A DNA stretch of 64,000 nt, taken from Rubrivivax sp. (GTDB lineage Bacteria > Pseudomonadota > Gammaproteobacteria > Burkholderiales > Burkholderiaceae_C). Location of the stretch: contig JAIXRN010000052.1 in assembly GCA_027485165.1 (NCBI GenBank), positions 62,001 through 126,000 on the forward strand, given 5' to 3'. The translations under genes and the position numbers were made by a program. Positions within the stretch are counted from its first letter, which is position 1. The number at the start of each line of letters is the position of its first letter. Below, one piece after another: positions 44,772 through 53,190 of this stretch. The notes below the pieces were generated by a model. It was not told the origin of the DNA. It did no database searches and saw nothing but the letters and a program-made list of their open reading frames with translations.

Positions 44772-46043
44772 ATGCAAACCCATCTGGCCCCTGAATTCAA
44801 AGGCACGCGCGACGGCGAGGCAGCCGAAGCCATCCTGCGCAAGTGCGTGCACTGCGGCTTCTGCACCGCCACCTGCCCCACCTACCAGCTGCTGGGCGAC
44901 GAGCTGGACGGCCCGCGCGGCCGCATCTACCTGATGAAGCAGGTGCTGGAAGGCGCGCCCGTGACGCGCAGCACGCAACAGCATCTGGACCGCTGCCTGA
45001 CCTGCCGCAACTGCGAAACCACCTGCCCCAGCGGCGTGGAATACGGGCACCTGGTGGACATCGGACGCAAGATCGTCGAAGAGCGCGTCGAACGGCCGGC
45101 CAAGGAAAAGGCCATGCGCTGGCTGCTGAAGGAAGGGCTGACATCGCCGCTGTTCGGCCCGGCCATGAAGCTGGGCCAGATGGTGCGTCCGCTGCTGCCG
45201 GCGACGCTGCAGAACAAGGTGCCGGCCCCCGGCGGCAAGCGCGCCCACCAATGGCCCACGCGCACCCACAAGCGCAAGGTGCTGATGCTGCTGGGCTGCG
45301 TGCAGCCGGCCATGATGCCCAACGTCAACAGCGCCACCGCGCGCGTGTTGGACGCTGCCGGCATCCAGACCCTGGTGGCCGACGGCGCCGGCTGCTGCGG
45401 GGCCATCCGCACCCACCTGAATGACGCCGAAGGCGGCCTGATGGATGCCCGCCGCAACATCGACGCCTGGTGGCCGCTGGTGGACGGGCTCACGTCCGAC
45501 GGCAAGGTCGAAGCCATCGTGATGAACGCCAGCGGCTGCGGCCTGGCCGTGAAGGACTACGCCCACGCGCTGGCGCATGACCCGGCCTATGCCGACAAGG
45601 CGCAGCGCGTGAGCGCGCTCACCCGCGACCTGAGCGAACTGCTGCCCGACATCGCCAGCGCGCTGAAGGGCAAGCTGCGTATCGGCAAGACGCGGCAGCT
45701 GGCCTTCCACCCCCCGTGCACCCTACAGCATGGGCAGCAGCTGCGTGGCGGCGTCGAAGTGCACCTGAACGCGCTGGGCTTCGAAGTGAGCGTGGCGATG
45801 AACGAAAGCCACCTGTGCTGCGGCAGTGCCGGCACCTACAGCGTGCTGCAGCCCGAACTGGCCTACCAGCTGCGCGACCGCAAGCTGGGCCATCTGGCGC
45901 CGCTGCAGCCGCAGGCCATCGTCAGCGCCAACATCGGCTGCATCCAGCACCTGCAGAGCGGCACCACCACGCCGGTGCGGCACTGGGTGGAAGTGCTGGA
46001 CGAGGCGCTGGCGTCCAGCCCGGGGCCGCAGGCCCTGGCTTAG
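44772..46043 (+). CDS. glcF: glycolate oxidase iron-sulfur subunit GlcF
   Basis: 423 residues. Two 4Fe-4S binding motifs are near the N-terminus (CVHCGFCTATCP and CLTCRNCETTCP, about residues 26-37 and 77-88). Two CCG domains follow, with GCVQP, GAGCCGAI and HLCCGSAGTY. It passes electrons from GlcDE to the quinone pool. The cidAB-like pair lies between it and glcDE, all on one strand. Confidence 0.95.
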   Translation: MQTHLAPEFKGTRDGEAAEAILRKCVHCGFCTATCPTYQLLGDELDGPRGRIYLMKQVLEGAPVTRSTQQHLDRCLTCRNCETTCPSGVEYGHLVDIGRKIVEERVERPAKEKAMRWLLKEGLTSPLFGPAMKLGQMVRPLLPATLQNKVPAPGGKRAHQWPTRTHKRKVLMLLGCVQPAMMPNVNSATARVLDAAGIQTLVADGAGCCGAIRTHLNDAEGGLMDARRNIDAWWPLVDGLTSDGKVEAIVMNASGCGLAVKDYAHALAHDPAYADKAQRVSALTRDLSELLPDIASALKGKLRIGKTRQLAFHPPCTLQHGQQLRGGVEVHLNALGFEVSVAMNESHLCCGSAGTYSVLQPELAYQLRDRKLGHLAPLQPQAIVSANIGCIQHLQSGTTTPVRHWVEVLDEALASSPGPQALA

Positions 46044-46052
46044 GTTTCGCCC

Positions 46053-46568
46053 ATGCGCCTGCCCCGCGTCCCGTCGGTTGCACTGCTGGCGGCATCCGTC
46101 CTGTTCACCGGTTGTGCCACGCAGCAGCCTGGCCAGCCCGACGCCATCGCGCGCTACGACATCCTGGGCCAGGTGACCCAGGGCCAAATGCGCCTAGGCT
46201 GCGGTCTGGCCTGCGCGGCTTCCTGGCGCCAGGCCCGGCCGACGCTGGCGGGCCTGGCCCGCAACGCCCTGTGGGCCGACCTGGCCGTGGACGTGGCGCG
46301 CATCGGCTACACCCTGGACCTGGGCTACCTGTACCTGGCGCGCGCGGCCGAAGGCCTGGGCCACCCGGCCGCTGCCATCACCTACTACCGCCTGGCCCTG
46401 GCCAGCCCCAGCGTCTGCGACGGCATGGTGTTCGACAGCTGCGACGGCAGCCAGGTGCCCGAAGAAGCCCGCACTGCGCTGGACAGGCTGGCGGGCAAGC
46501 GCCCGGCCGCTGCCGCTGCGGTCCCGACCCCGACCCCGACCCCGGCCCCGGTGCCGGAGCCACCCTGA
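46053..46568 (+). CDS. predicted lipoprotein of unknown function
   Basis: 171 residues. The N-terminal signal ends in the lipobox LFTGC (Cys21). The middle region (GYLYLARAAEGLGHPAAAITYYRLAL, about 93-118) resembles a single TPR unit. Four further cysteines occur (about residues 50, 54, 128, 135). The tail is a Pro/Thr run from a 6-bp repeat. I do not recognise a family. It follows glcF by 9 bp and may be in the same transcript. Confidence 0.7.
   Translation: MRLPRVPSVALLAASVLFTGCATQQPGQPDAIARYDILGQVTQGQMRLGCGLACAASWRQARPTLAGLARNALWADLAVDVARIGYTLDLGYLYLARAAEGLGHPAAAITYYRLALASPSVCDGMVFDSCDGSQVPEEARTALDRLAGKRPAAAAAVPTPTPTPAPVPEPP
46524..46541 (+). repeat. 6-bp in-frame tandem repeat (CCGACC x3)
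   Basis: Three perfect copies, continued by a variant copy, encode the Pro-Thr run at the C-terminus of the predicted lipoprotein. Confidence 0.85.
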
Positions 46569-46593
46569 ACCCGATCCACAGGAGACTGCATCC

Positions 46594-47370
46594 ATGACCC
46601 GATGGGCCCGCTTCCAACACGCCGGCCAGGTCTGCCACGGCCTGGTGCAGGACGACAGCGTGCTGCTGCACAGCGGGCTGCCCTGGGCCAGCCCGCAGCC
46701 CACGGGCGAGGTGCTGCTGCTGGAAAGCATTGCCGGCCAGGCCTGGCTGCCGCCTTGCGTGGCGGGCAAGATCGTAGGCCTGTGGAACAACTTCCGCGCC
46801 GCGGCCGACAAGAACGGCTGGGCGCACCCGGCTGAGCCGCTGTATTTCCTGAAGTCGCCCGACAGCGCCGCCGGCCACCAGCAGGCCATCGCCGCCGTGG
46901 CGCCTGAAGTGGGGCGCGTGGCGTATGAAGGCGAACTGGCCATCGTCATCGGCCGCGCCGCGCACCGCATTGCGCGCGAAGACGCCGCTGCAGCCATCTT
47001 CGGCTATACCTGCGCCAACGACCTGACAGCCATCGAACTGCTGAACCGCGACGCCAGCTTCCCGCAGTGGACGCGGGCCAAGAGCTTCCCCGGCTTCGGC
47101 GCCTTCGGGCCCTGGATCGACACCCGCTTCGACCCCAGCGCTGCCACGCTGCGCACCGTGGTGGGCGGCCGCGAACGCCAGAACTATGCCCTGGCCGACA
47201 TGTTCTTCAGCCCGCAGGAACTGGTCTGGCGGCTGTCGCAGGACATGCTGCTGGCGCCGGGCGACCTGATCCTGTGCGGCACGTCGCTGGGCGTGCTGCC
47301 GATGAAGCCCGGCACTGCCGTCGACATCAGCATCGACGGCCTGGGCACGCTGAGCAACACCTACGGCTGA
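46594..47370 (+). CDS. fumarylacetoacetate hydrolase family protein
   Basis: 258 residues. The metal-binding set is intact: YEGELAIVIG provides two Glu and GYTCANDLTAIELLNRD the Asp, with PLYFLKSPDS and KSFPGFGAFGPWI around the active site. Members act as hydrolases, decarboxylases or isomerases of 2-oxo acids in catabolic pathways; the exact substrate cannot be read from sequence. AGGAG about 10 bp upstream sets ATG 46594. It is the functional-looking counterpart to the decayed FAH-family gene at 34861. Confidence 0.9.
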   Translation: MTRWARFQHAGQVCHGLVQDDSVLLHSGLPWASPQPTGEVLLLESIAGQAWLPPCVAGKIVGLWNNFRAAADKNGWAHPAEPLYFLKSPDSAAGHQQAIAAVAPEVGRVAYEGELAIVIGRAAHRIAREDAAAAIFGYTCANDLTAIELLNRDASFPQWTRAKSFPGFGAFGPWIDTRFDPSAATLRTVVGGRERQNYALADMFFSPQELVWRLSQDMLLAPGDLILCGTSLGVLPMKPGTAVDISIDGLGTLSNTYG

Positions 47371-47392
47371 CGCTGCCAGCCGCCAGGCCGCG

Positions 47393-47965
47393 TCAGCCCA
47401 CTTTCTTCACGTAGGCGCTGCACCAGCCAGTGGCCAGCACGTGCTTGCCCGCAAACAGCGGGCAGGCGCCTTGTGCGTCGCCAGCCTTGCCGGCGAACAG
47501 CCCGCAGTTCGCGCAAGCCTGGCCGGCCTGGTGGTTGGGGTACTTGGTTTTGTCGGCCTGGGCCGACTGGGCGACATAGCCCAGCGCCTGAGCGGCCGGT
47601 TCCGCAGGTTGCACCAGCGGCAGCGCAGCGCCCAGGGCGGCGGTGGCCGGCGCCGGGCTGGCCATGGGGGCCTGGGCGGTGGCTGCAGGATCGGACGCTG
47701 CCGTCGCGGCGCCCGGCTCTGAAGCGGCGGCCATGCCCGCAGGCGCCGGCGCCGAAGCCGGTGAAGGCACAGGCGGGGGTTCCGCGCCGGGTGTCGCGCC
47801 CGCCGTGGTGCTGGCGGTTTCCTTCGAACAGGCGGCCAGGAAGGCCGCGCTGCCCAGCGGCAGCATCAGCAGGAAAAAACGGCGGCCGTGGGCGCGGCGG
47901 CCTTCCGGGCTGCGGCCATCGGGGCTGCGGGTGCTCGGCTGGCGTTCGGGTGCGGGTGTCGGCAT
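47393..47965 (-). CDS. high-potential iron-sulfur protein (HiPIP)
   Basis: 190 residues. The C-terminal 40 residues hold the four cluster cysteines (C151, C154, C168, C182) in CANCGLFAG, GACPLFAGK and GWCSAY, a HiPIP pattern. A twin-arginine-like signal (HGRRFFLLMLPLGSAAFLAAC, about 34-54) predicts Tat export with the cluster already folded; the terminal Cys54 could also be lipidated. A long Ala/Pro linker (about 55-115) separates the signal from the domain and makes the protein much longer than classical HiPIPs. It likely carries periplasmic electrons. The start at 47965 precedes the Tat-like region. Confidence 0.88.
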   Translation of the reverse strand: MPTPAPERQPSTRSPDGRSPEGRRAHGRRFFLLMLPLGSAAFLAACSKETASTTAGATPGAEPPPVPSPASAPAPAGMAAASEPGAATAASDPAATAQAPMASPAPATAALGAALPLVQPAEPAAQALGYVAQSAQADKTKYPNHQAGQACANCGLFAGKAGDAQGACPLFAGKHVLATGWCSAYVKKVG

Positions 47966-48014
47966 GGGGTGTGCTCCTCGGGGCCGCATCGGTACGGCCG
48001 TGTGGCAGTCTGCT

Positions 48015-49001
48015 TCAGGCCGCGGCGGGGTGTGTAGGACGGCGCCGCAATCCCACCACCACGCCCGCCACCAGCAGGGCCACGCCGGCCAGGGTCAAGG
48101 CCTCGGGCTGCTGCCCGCGCAGCACGAAGGCATAGCCCAGCGCGGCCAGTGTTTCGAACACGATCAGCTGGCCCACCAGGGTGGTGGGCAGGCGCTGGCT
48201 GGCTTCGTTCCAGCACAGCGTGCCCAGCCAGGAAGCCAGCAGGCCCACCGCCAGCATCAGCGCGATGTAGCGGCCCGGTGTGGGGCCGAAAGGCAGCGCT
48301 AGCGCGGCGTCGCTGCCCGGCGCGCCCAGCGCATGCCAGGCCCAGAAGACGGCGTAGCCCAGCAGTGCCATCGGCAGCGTGGCGATGCCCTGTGCCGTGG
48401 CCCAGGTGCTGGGGCTGCGGTCGGGGTGGGCGCGCAGCCAGTCGGCATTGCGCAGCGGGTACCAGGTCCAGCACACCACGGCACCCACGCCCAGCGCGGC
48501 GCCCAGCGCGTACCCTGCCAGGTCGGCCTGTGGCTGCTGGCGCAGGTGCTGCAGTTCGACCTGGTTCACCAGCGCGATGCCGGCCCCGATGAGCAGCAGC
48601 GAAGGCAGCAGCTGCGCCCAGGGCAGGCGGCCGTCGCGTAGCGCGTCGCGCCGGTTGCTGGCCAGGGCGATGACCACCGGCAGCGTGCCGATGATCATGG
48701 TCGGCAGCGGCCCGCCGGCGCGCTGGATGGCCGCTGCCAGGCACAGGTAGTACAGCAGGTTGCCCACCAGGGCCAGCTTGGCGGCCTCAACCCAGTCGGC
48801 CCGCGTCAGCTGGCGCAGGCGCTGGCGGTCCAGCCAGGCCAGGGGCAGGGCGATCAGGCCGAAGGCCAGGTAGCGGCCCACCGACAGCAGCGCCGCCGGG
48901 TACTGCGGCAGCAGCAGGGGCACGATGAACACCAAACCCCACATCAGGCCTGCGGCCAGGGCGAAGGCGGTACCGGTGGCGAGGGCTTGGCGATGGGGCA
49001 T
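48015..49001 (-). CDS. DMT-superfamily (EamA) transporter
   Basis: 328 residues with ten predicted helices in two EamA halves (GTAFALAAGLMWGLVFIVPLLL at the start; SWLGTLCWNEASQRLPTTLVGQLIVFETLAALGYA late). These are drug/metabolite exporters of unknown substrate here. The frame is open to 49052, but MPHRQALATG (49001) begins just before the first helix and is preferred. Confidence 0.87.
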   Translation of the reverse strand: MPHRQALATGTAFALAAGLMWGLVFIVPLLLPQYPAALLSVGRYLAFGLIALPLAWLDRQRLRQLTRADWVEAAKLALVGNLLYYLCLAAAIQRAGGPLPTMIIGTLPVVIALASNRRDALRDGRLPWAQLLPSLLLIGAGIALVNQVELQHLRQQPQADLAGYALGAALGVGAVVCWTWYPLRNADWLRAHPDRSPSTWATAQGIATLPMALLGYAVFWAWHALGAPGSDAALALPFGPTPGRYIALMLAVGLLASWLGTLCWNEASQRLPTTLVGQLIVFETLAALGYAFVLRGQQPEALTLAGVALLVAGVVVGLRRRPTHPAAA

Positions 49002-49121
49002 CAGCCCCTGAGTTTCGCCTGTAACGCCTGTGAAAGTCGCCCGTTCGGCCACCAGGCTGTCATGACTGAACAGCGGCCAGGCAGCCGCGGGCCAATGGAC
49101 CCGTCCGTCAGGACAGACAGT

Positions 49122-49937
49122 TCAGGCAGCGGCTGGCCGCTTGCGCTGCTGCCAGGCCACCAGGCCGGCCAGGCCCAGGCCGAACAGGGCGTAAGTGGCC
49201 GGTTCCGGCACGGCGGTGACGTACACCAGCCCCAGCAGGTTGCCGGCGCCGGTCGAGCCGATGGCGGTGGCTGCGCCATTGGCCAGGTTGATCCGATACA
49301 GCTGGTCGGTGTTGTTGTCGACCATGAACATCGTGTTCAGGTCCGCGGCGAAGGCCAGGCCGTTCGGGTTGGTCGGGCCCAGCAGCGACCCCAACAGGGT
49401 GGCCGTGCCGGTGGCGCGGTTGAGGGTGTAGAACGAATCGTTGGCCGAATTCGTCATGTACATGACGTTGTTGTTCGAGTCGTAGCCCAGGTTGTTGAAC
49501 GACGTGAAGCCGACACTGCCCACCCGGGTGGCGGCACCGGTGGCGGGGTTGATGCGATAGAAGTCGTTGGGTGAAGACGATGCGCCGTACAGCGTGCCGG
49601 TGCTGGTGTCCCATTCCAGGCCGTGCATCACGACGTCTGTGCCGTAGCCGCCCACCAGGGTGGCAGCACCCGTTGCGAGGTCCAGCGTGTAGAGCGAGTC
49701 GTTGGTGGTGCTGCTGAGAAAGACGGTGTTGGTGGCCGGGTCGAAGGCCAGGCCGGCCGTGGTGCTGGCATTGGCGCTGACGGTGGCCACCAAGGTTTTG
49801 GCACCGCTGGCGATGTCGATGGTGTAGAGCGCGCGGCTCGAATCCACGGCGTACAGGGTGCCCTGAGCGGCTTGCGCCAGTGGCAGGGTGAAAACCAGGG
49901 CCAGGGCGGCTGAAAGCTTGGCGGCGTCGTGCAGCAT
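49122..49937 (-). CDS. PEP-CTERM protein with repeated beta-propeller-like units
   Basis: 271 residues. The signal peptide (to about LAQAAQ, residue 24) is followed by repeats of a pattern L-Y-x-I/L-D/N-x-A-T/S-G-A-A-T-x-V-G (for example YTLDLATGAATLVGGYG and YRINPATGAATRVGSVG), suggestive of a small beta-propeller. The C-terminal sorting tail (243-271) starts VPEPATYALF and ends in basic residues. AAGGAG precedes the ATG on the minus strand. The gene is divergent from glpK. Confidence 0.9.
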   Translation of the reverse strand: MLHDAAKLSAALALVFTLPLAQAAQGTLYAVDSSRALYTIDIASGAKTLVATVSANASTTAGLAFDPATNTVFLSSTTNDSLYTLDLATGAATLVGGYGTDVVMHGLEWDTSTGTLYGASSSPNDFYRINPATGAATRVGSVGFTSFNNLGYDSNNNVMYMTNSANDSFYTLNRATGTATLLGSLLGPTNPNGLAFAADLNTMFMVDNNTDQLYRINLANGAATAIGSTGAGNLLGLVYVTAVPEPATYALFGLGLAGLVAWQQRKRPAAA

Positions 49938-49953
49938 CGGTGTGCTCCTTCGT

Positions 49954-50013
49954 GGGGTAGGTCGGCGGGCAGGGCCTTGCATGCTGATCCTCGATGTCGT
50001 GAAGACCTACCCC
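49954..50013. promoter_or_regulatory. 10-bp inverted repeat between PEP-CTERM gene and glpK
   Basis: GGGGTAGGTC (49954-49963) and GACCTACCCC (50004-50013) are perfect complements, 40 bp apart, in the 163-bp divergent gap. They could form an operator or a hairpin in the 5' leader of the PEP-CTERM transcript. No sigma-54 promoter is evident for this PEP-CTERM gene. Confidence 0.5.
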
Positions 50014-50100
50014 GCACCTGAGGGGTGCGTGCGCCGGCGCGGCGCTATGCTGCGCCGCTGACGCCAAGAGGCTCCTAGACGCCCCGAGAGGACCCGCCCG

Positions 50101-51579
50101 ATGGACAAGGAATTCCTGCTCACGCTGGACCAGGGCACGTCCAGCTGCCGGGCCATCGTCTTTCACCGCAGCGGCCGCGTGCAGGCGCTGGCGCAGCGCG
50201 AGTTCACGCAGCACTTTCCGCAGCCGGGCTGGGTGGAACACGACGCCGACGAGATCTGGGCCGTGCAGCTGGCCGTGGCGCGGCAGGCGCTGCAGCAGTC
50301 GGGCCTGCAGGCGGCCGACATCGCGGCCATCGGCATCACCAACCAGCGCGAAACCACGGTGCTGTGGGACCGCACCACCGGCCGGCCGCTGCACCGGGCC
50401 ATCGTCTGGCAGGACCGGCGTACCGAAGCCCTGTGCGCCGGCCTACGCGCCGACGGCTGGGCCGAACGCGTGCGCGACCGTACCGGCCTGGTCATTGACC
50501 CCTACTTCAGCGGCACGAAGCTGCGCTGGCTGCTGGACACCCTGCCCGGCGCCCGCGCTGCCGCCGCTGCCGGGCGGCTGGCCTTCGGCACCATCGACAG
50601 CTGGCTGCTGTGGCAGCTGACGCAGGGGCAGGTGCATGCCACCGACGTGAGCAACGCCGCGCGCACGATGCTGTTCGACATCCGCCGCCAGGCCTGGGAC
50701 CCGGGCCTGCTGCAGGCGCTTGGCATCCCGCCGGCCGTTCTGCCGCAGGTGCACCCGTCCAGCCACGGCTATGGCGACACCACGCTGCTGGGCGGCAGCA
50801 TCCCCATTTGCGGCATCGCTGGCGACCAGCAGGCCGCGCTATTCGGCCAGGCCTGCTTCGGCCCCGGGCGCGTGAAGAACACTTACGGCACCGGCTGCTT
50901 CATGCTGATGCACACCGGCGCGGGCTTGCAGGCTTCGCGCAACGGGCTCCTCGGTACCGCAGCCGCGCAGCCCGGCAGCGAGGCGGCTTACGCGCTGGAA
51001 GGCAGCGTTTTCATCGGCGGCGCGGTGGTGCAGTGGCTGCGCGACGGGCTGAAGGCGATTTCTGCCAGCACCGAAGTGCAGGCCCTGGCCGAGACCGTGC
51101 CCGACGCCGGCGGCGTGATGTTCGTACCCGCCTTTACTGGCCTGGGCGCGCCGTACTGGAACGCCGAAGCACGCGGCGCCATCGTCGGCCTGACGCGCGG
51201 CAGCACGGCGGCGCACATCGCGCGCGCGGCGCTGGAAAGCATCGCCTTCCAAAGCGCCGCCCTGCTGCAGGCCATGTCTGCCGACGGTGCTGCGCCCAGC
51301 GAAATGCGGGTGGACGGCGGGGCTTGCGTCAACGACCTGCTGATGCAGTTCCAGGCCGACCTGCTGGGCCTGCCGGTGCTGCGCCCGGCCGTGACGGAAA
51401 CCACGGCCCTGGGCGCGGCCTGGCTGGCCGGCCTGGGCTGCGGACTGTATGCCGACACGGCTGAACTGGAAGCCAGCTGGCGCCTGGAAAGGCGCTTCGA
51501 TCCGCAGATGCCGCCAGACCAGGCGGCAGAAAAGATGGCGGCCTGGGCGCACGCCGTGCGCCAGGCCACGGCGGCCTGA
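50101..51579 (+). CDS. glpK: glycerol kinase
   Basis: 492 residues, normal length. FGGY-kinase landmarks are [16 protein letters not shown] at the start, [26 protein letters not shown] and the FGGY signature 2-like [20 protein letters not shown]. It makes sn-glycerol 3-phosphate from glycerol. ATG 50101 follows GAGAGGACC. No glpF, glpD or glpR lies next to it. Confidence 0.96.
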   Translation: MDKEFLLTLDQGTSSCRAIVFHRSGRVQALAQREFTQHFPQPGWVEHDADEIWAVQLAVARQALQQSGLQAADIAAIGITNQRETTVLWDRTTGRPLHRAIVWQDRRTEALCAGLRADGWAERVRDRTGLVIDPYFSGTKLRWLLDTLPGARAAAAAGRLAFGTIDSWLLWQLTQGQVHATDVSNAARTMLFDIRRQAWDPGLLQALGIPPAVLPQVHPSSHGYGDTTLLGGSIPICGIAGDQQAALFGQACFGPGRVKNTYGTGCFMLMHTGAGLQASRNGLLGTAAAQPGSEAAYALEGSVFIGGAVVQWLRDGLKAISASTEVQALAETVPDAGGVMFVPAFTGLGAPYWNAEARGAIVGLTRGSTAAHIARAALESIAFQSAALLQAMSADGAAPSEMRVDGGACVNDLLMQFQADLLGLPVLRPAVTETTALGAAWLAGLGCGLYADTAELEASWRLERRFDPQMPPDQAAEKMAAWAHAVRQATAA

Positions 51580-51588
51580 GGCCGACGC

Positions 51589-51936
51589 TTACTTCACCAG
51601 GAAGTCGGACAGCTGCTTGCCGTTGTTCAGCGCGTCGCGCAGCCATTGCGGGCGCTTGCCGCGGCCACCCCAGGTGTTGCCCGTGTCGTCGCGGAATTTC
51701 ACCACTGGCGTTGCCTTCGCCGCGGCCTTGGTCTTGCGCTTCTTGGCCGGGAAACCCGCCTTGGCCTTGGTGGCCGCGCGAGGTGCCAGGCCCAGGTCGG
51801 CAGCGGTCAGGCCGTAATGGTCGATGGCTTCGCGAATGCGGCCGATCACGCCGCTGATTTCCTGCTTGCGCAGTTTCTCGGCTTCCATCTTCAGCGATTC
51901 GATCTGCTTGACGATCTGGAGATAGCTCTTCTTCAT
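51589..51936 (-). CDS. H-NS family nucleoid protein
   Basis: 115 residues. The N-terminal part is a coiled-coil oligomerisation region (IVKQIESLKMEAEKLRKQEI). A basic Ala/Lys linker follows, then the DNA-binding motif TWGGRGKRPQWL (from T88). This is the short, Lys-rich H-NS type common in Burkholderiales. It would silence AT-rich DNA such as the toxin islet. The start MKKSYLQ is preferred over the longer frame to 51987. Confidence 0.92.
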   Translation of the reverse strand: MKKSYLQIVKQIESLKMEAEKLRKQEISGVIGRIREAIDHYGLTAADLGLAPRAATKAKAGFPAKKRKTKAAAKATPVVKFRDDTGNTWGGRGKRPQWLRDALNNGKQLSDFLVK

Positions 51937-52029
51937 GCCGGGCGTTCCATCTGTTTTGGTGTGGCGGAACATAACACAGCCCGTCATTAGCTTGAATTAG
52001 AGCCGGCGTTCAAGCTGCCGGTTGCGGCA

Positions 52030-53190
52030 TTAATCCTGCAAACTGCCACTGGCCAATTTGTAGAACTGGGTGAATGAATGACAGGCGCGTGCCGGCGCTG
52101 CAAACAGCCGCGGAACCGGCACGGCTTCAGCCACTTGCCAATGCGGCGCCAGGTGTGCTTCTGCCAGGCTGCGGCAGCCGCGCGGCAACATGCCGGCTGC
52201 AGGCCCGGGCAACCAATGAATGCGTTCGCACAGGGCTTTCATGCGCGTGGCAACGAATTGCCAGCGCGCGGCCGACCAGTGCCAGCGCGCATGGAATTCG
52301 GCCACGAATATGCCCACGGCCTGCTGGCCTGGCGGCGGTTCGCGCAGCGCCCAGGGGTGAATCAGCCAGCTGTGGTCGGGTGGCGGCCCGGGTTCGAAGG
52401 CCAGCAGGCCGGGCGGGGGTTCGGGTGTGCAGGCGGGTTCGGGCACCGCGTCCAGCCTGCTGTTGCCGGCAGGCAGGGGTTTGCGGCTGCGTGCCATCGC
52501 ATCGAGTTCGTCGTAACTCGTGTCGATGAAGCTGCCTTCGCTGTGCCATTCGGGCGGCGCGTAACGCGCCACGTTTTCGGCATTGAACAGATAGGGCTTG
52601 TGGCTGCCGGTGGCGGCCACCCATTGCCAGCTGAGGTGGTTGCTGGCCAGGTCGCCGTCCAGCAGGTGGCCATACAGCCAGTCGGCACCGGCGCGCCAAT
52701 GCACCTTGCGCAAATGCACGACGTAACTGGCCAGCCACATGCGCGCATGGTTGTGCAGGTAACCGGTGGCGTAAAGCTCGCGCACCGCGCGGTCGATGGC
52801 GGGAATGCCGGTGGCGCCGTGGCGGATGTCGGCCGGCAATTCGCGTGCATAAGCCGAATCGGGCAGCACGCCTTCGTGCAGCGACTTGAAGATGCCGGGC
52901 CCGCGGTGTTGCCAGACATGGTGGAAGAACTCGCGCCAGCCCAATTCGTAAACGAATTTGTGTTCGGCATCGAGTCGGTATTTCTGCCGTACGCCGGCCA
53001 GCACCTGCGGCAGGCTGAAGTAGCCGTGGGTGATGTACGGCGACAAGCGCGTGACCGCGCCTTCGATGGCATTGCGGCTGCGCGCGTAGTCGCCCGGGCG
53101 TACGGCGGCCAGGCGGGCCTGGGCGGCGGCCAGGGTGGGCTCGAAGCCCGCGGGGGCGAACAGGTCAGGGGTCGGGCGGTCGGGGCTCAT
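52030..53190 (-). CDS. FAD-binding-domain-only photolyase/cryptochrome homologue with C-terminal extension
   Basis: 386 residues. Only the helical FAD domain of the photolyase family is present (RSRNAIEGAVTRLSPYITHG, YELGWREFFHHVW, GIPAIDRAVRELYATGYLHNH, HLLDGDLASNHLSWQWVAATGSHKPYLF); the N-terminal alpha/beta domain that carries the antenna cofactor is missing. After about residue 225 there is a separate region with WHWSAARWQFVATRM that I cannot assign. Its ATG overlaps the stop of the FeS-type photolyase gene (ATGA), so it is made with that protein and may act with it. The frame upstream to 54324 is antisense-like noise over the preceding gene. Confidence 0.8.
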   Translation of the reverse strand: MSPDRPTPDLFAPAGFEPTLAAAQARLAAVRPGDYARSRNAIEGAVTRLSPYITHGYFSLPQVLAGVRQKYRLDAEHKFVYELGWREFFHHVWQHRGPGIFKSLHEGVLPDSAYARELPADIRHGATGIPAIDRAVRELYATGYLHNHARMWLASYVVHLRKVHWRAGADWLYGHLLDGDLASNHLSWQWVAATGSHKPYLFNAENVARYAPPEWHSEGSFIDTSYDELDAMARSRKPLPAGNSRLDAVPEPACTPEPPPGLLAFEPGPPPDHSWLIHPWALREPPPGQQAVGIFVAEFHARWHWSAARWQFVATRMKALCERIHWLPGPAAGMLPRGCRSLAEAHLAPHWQVAEAVPVPRLFAAPARACHSFTQFYKLASGSLQD

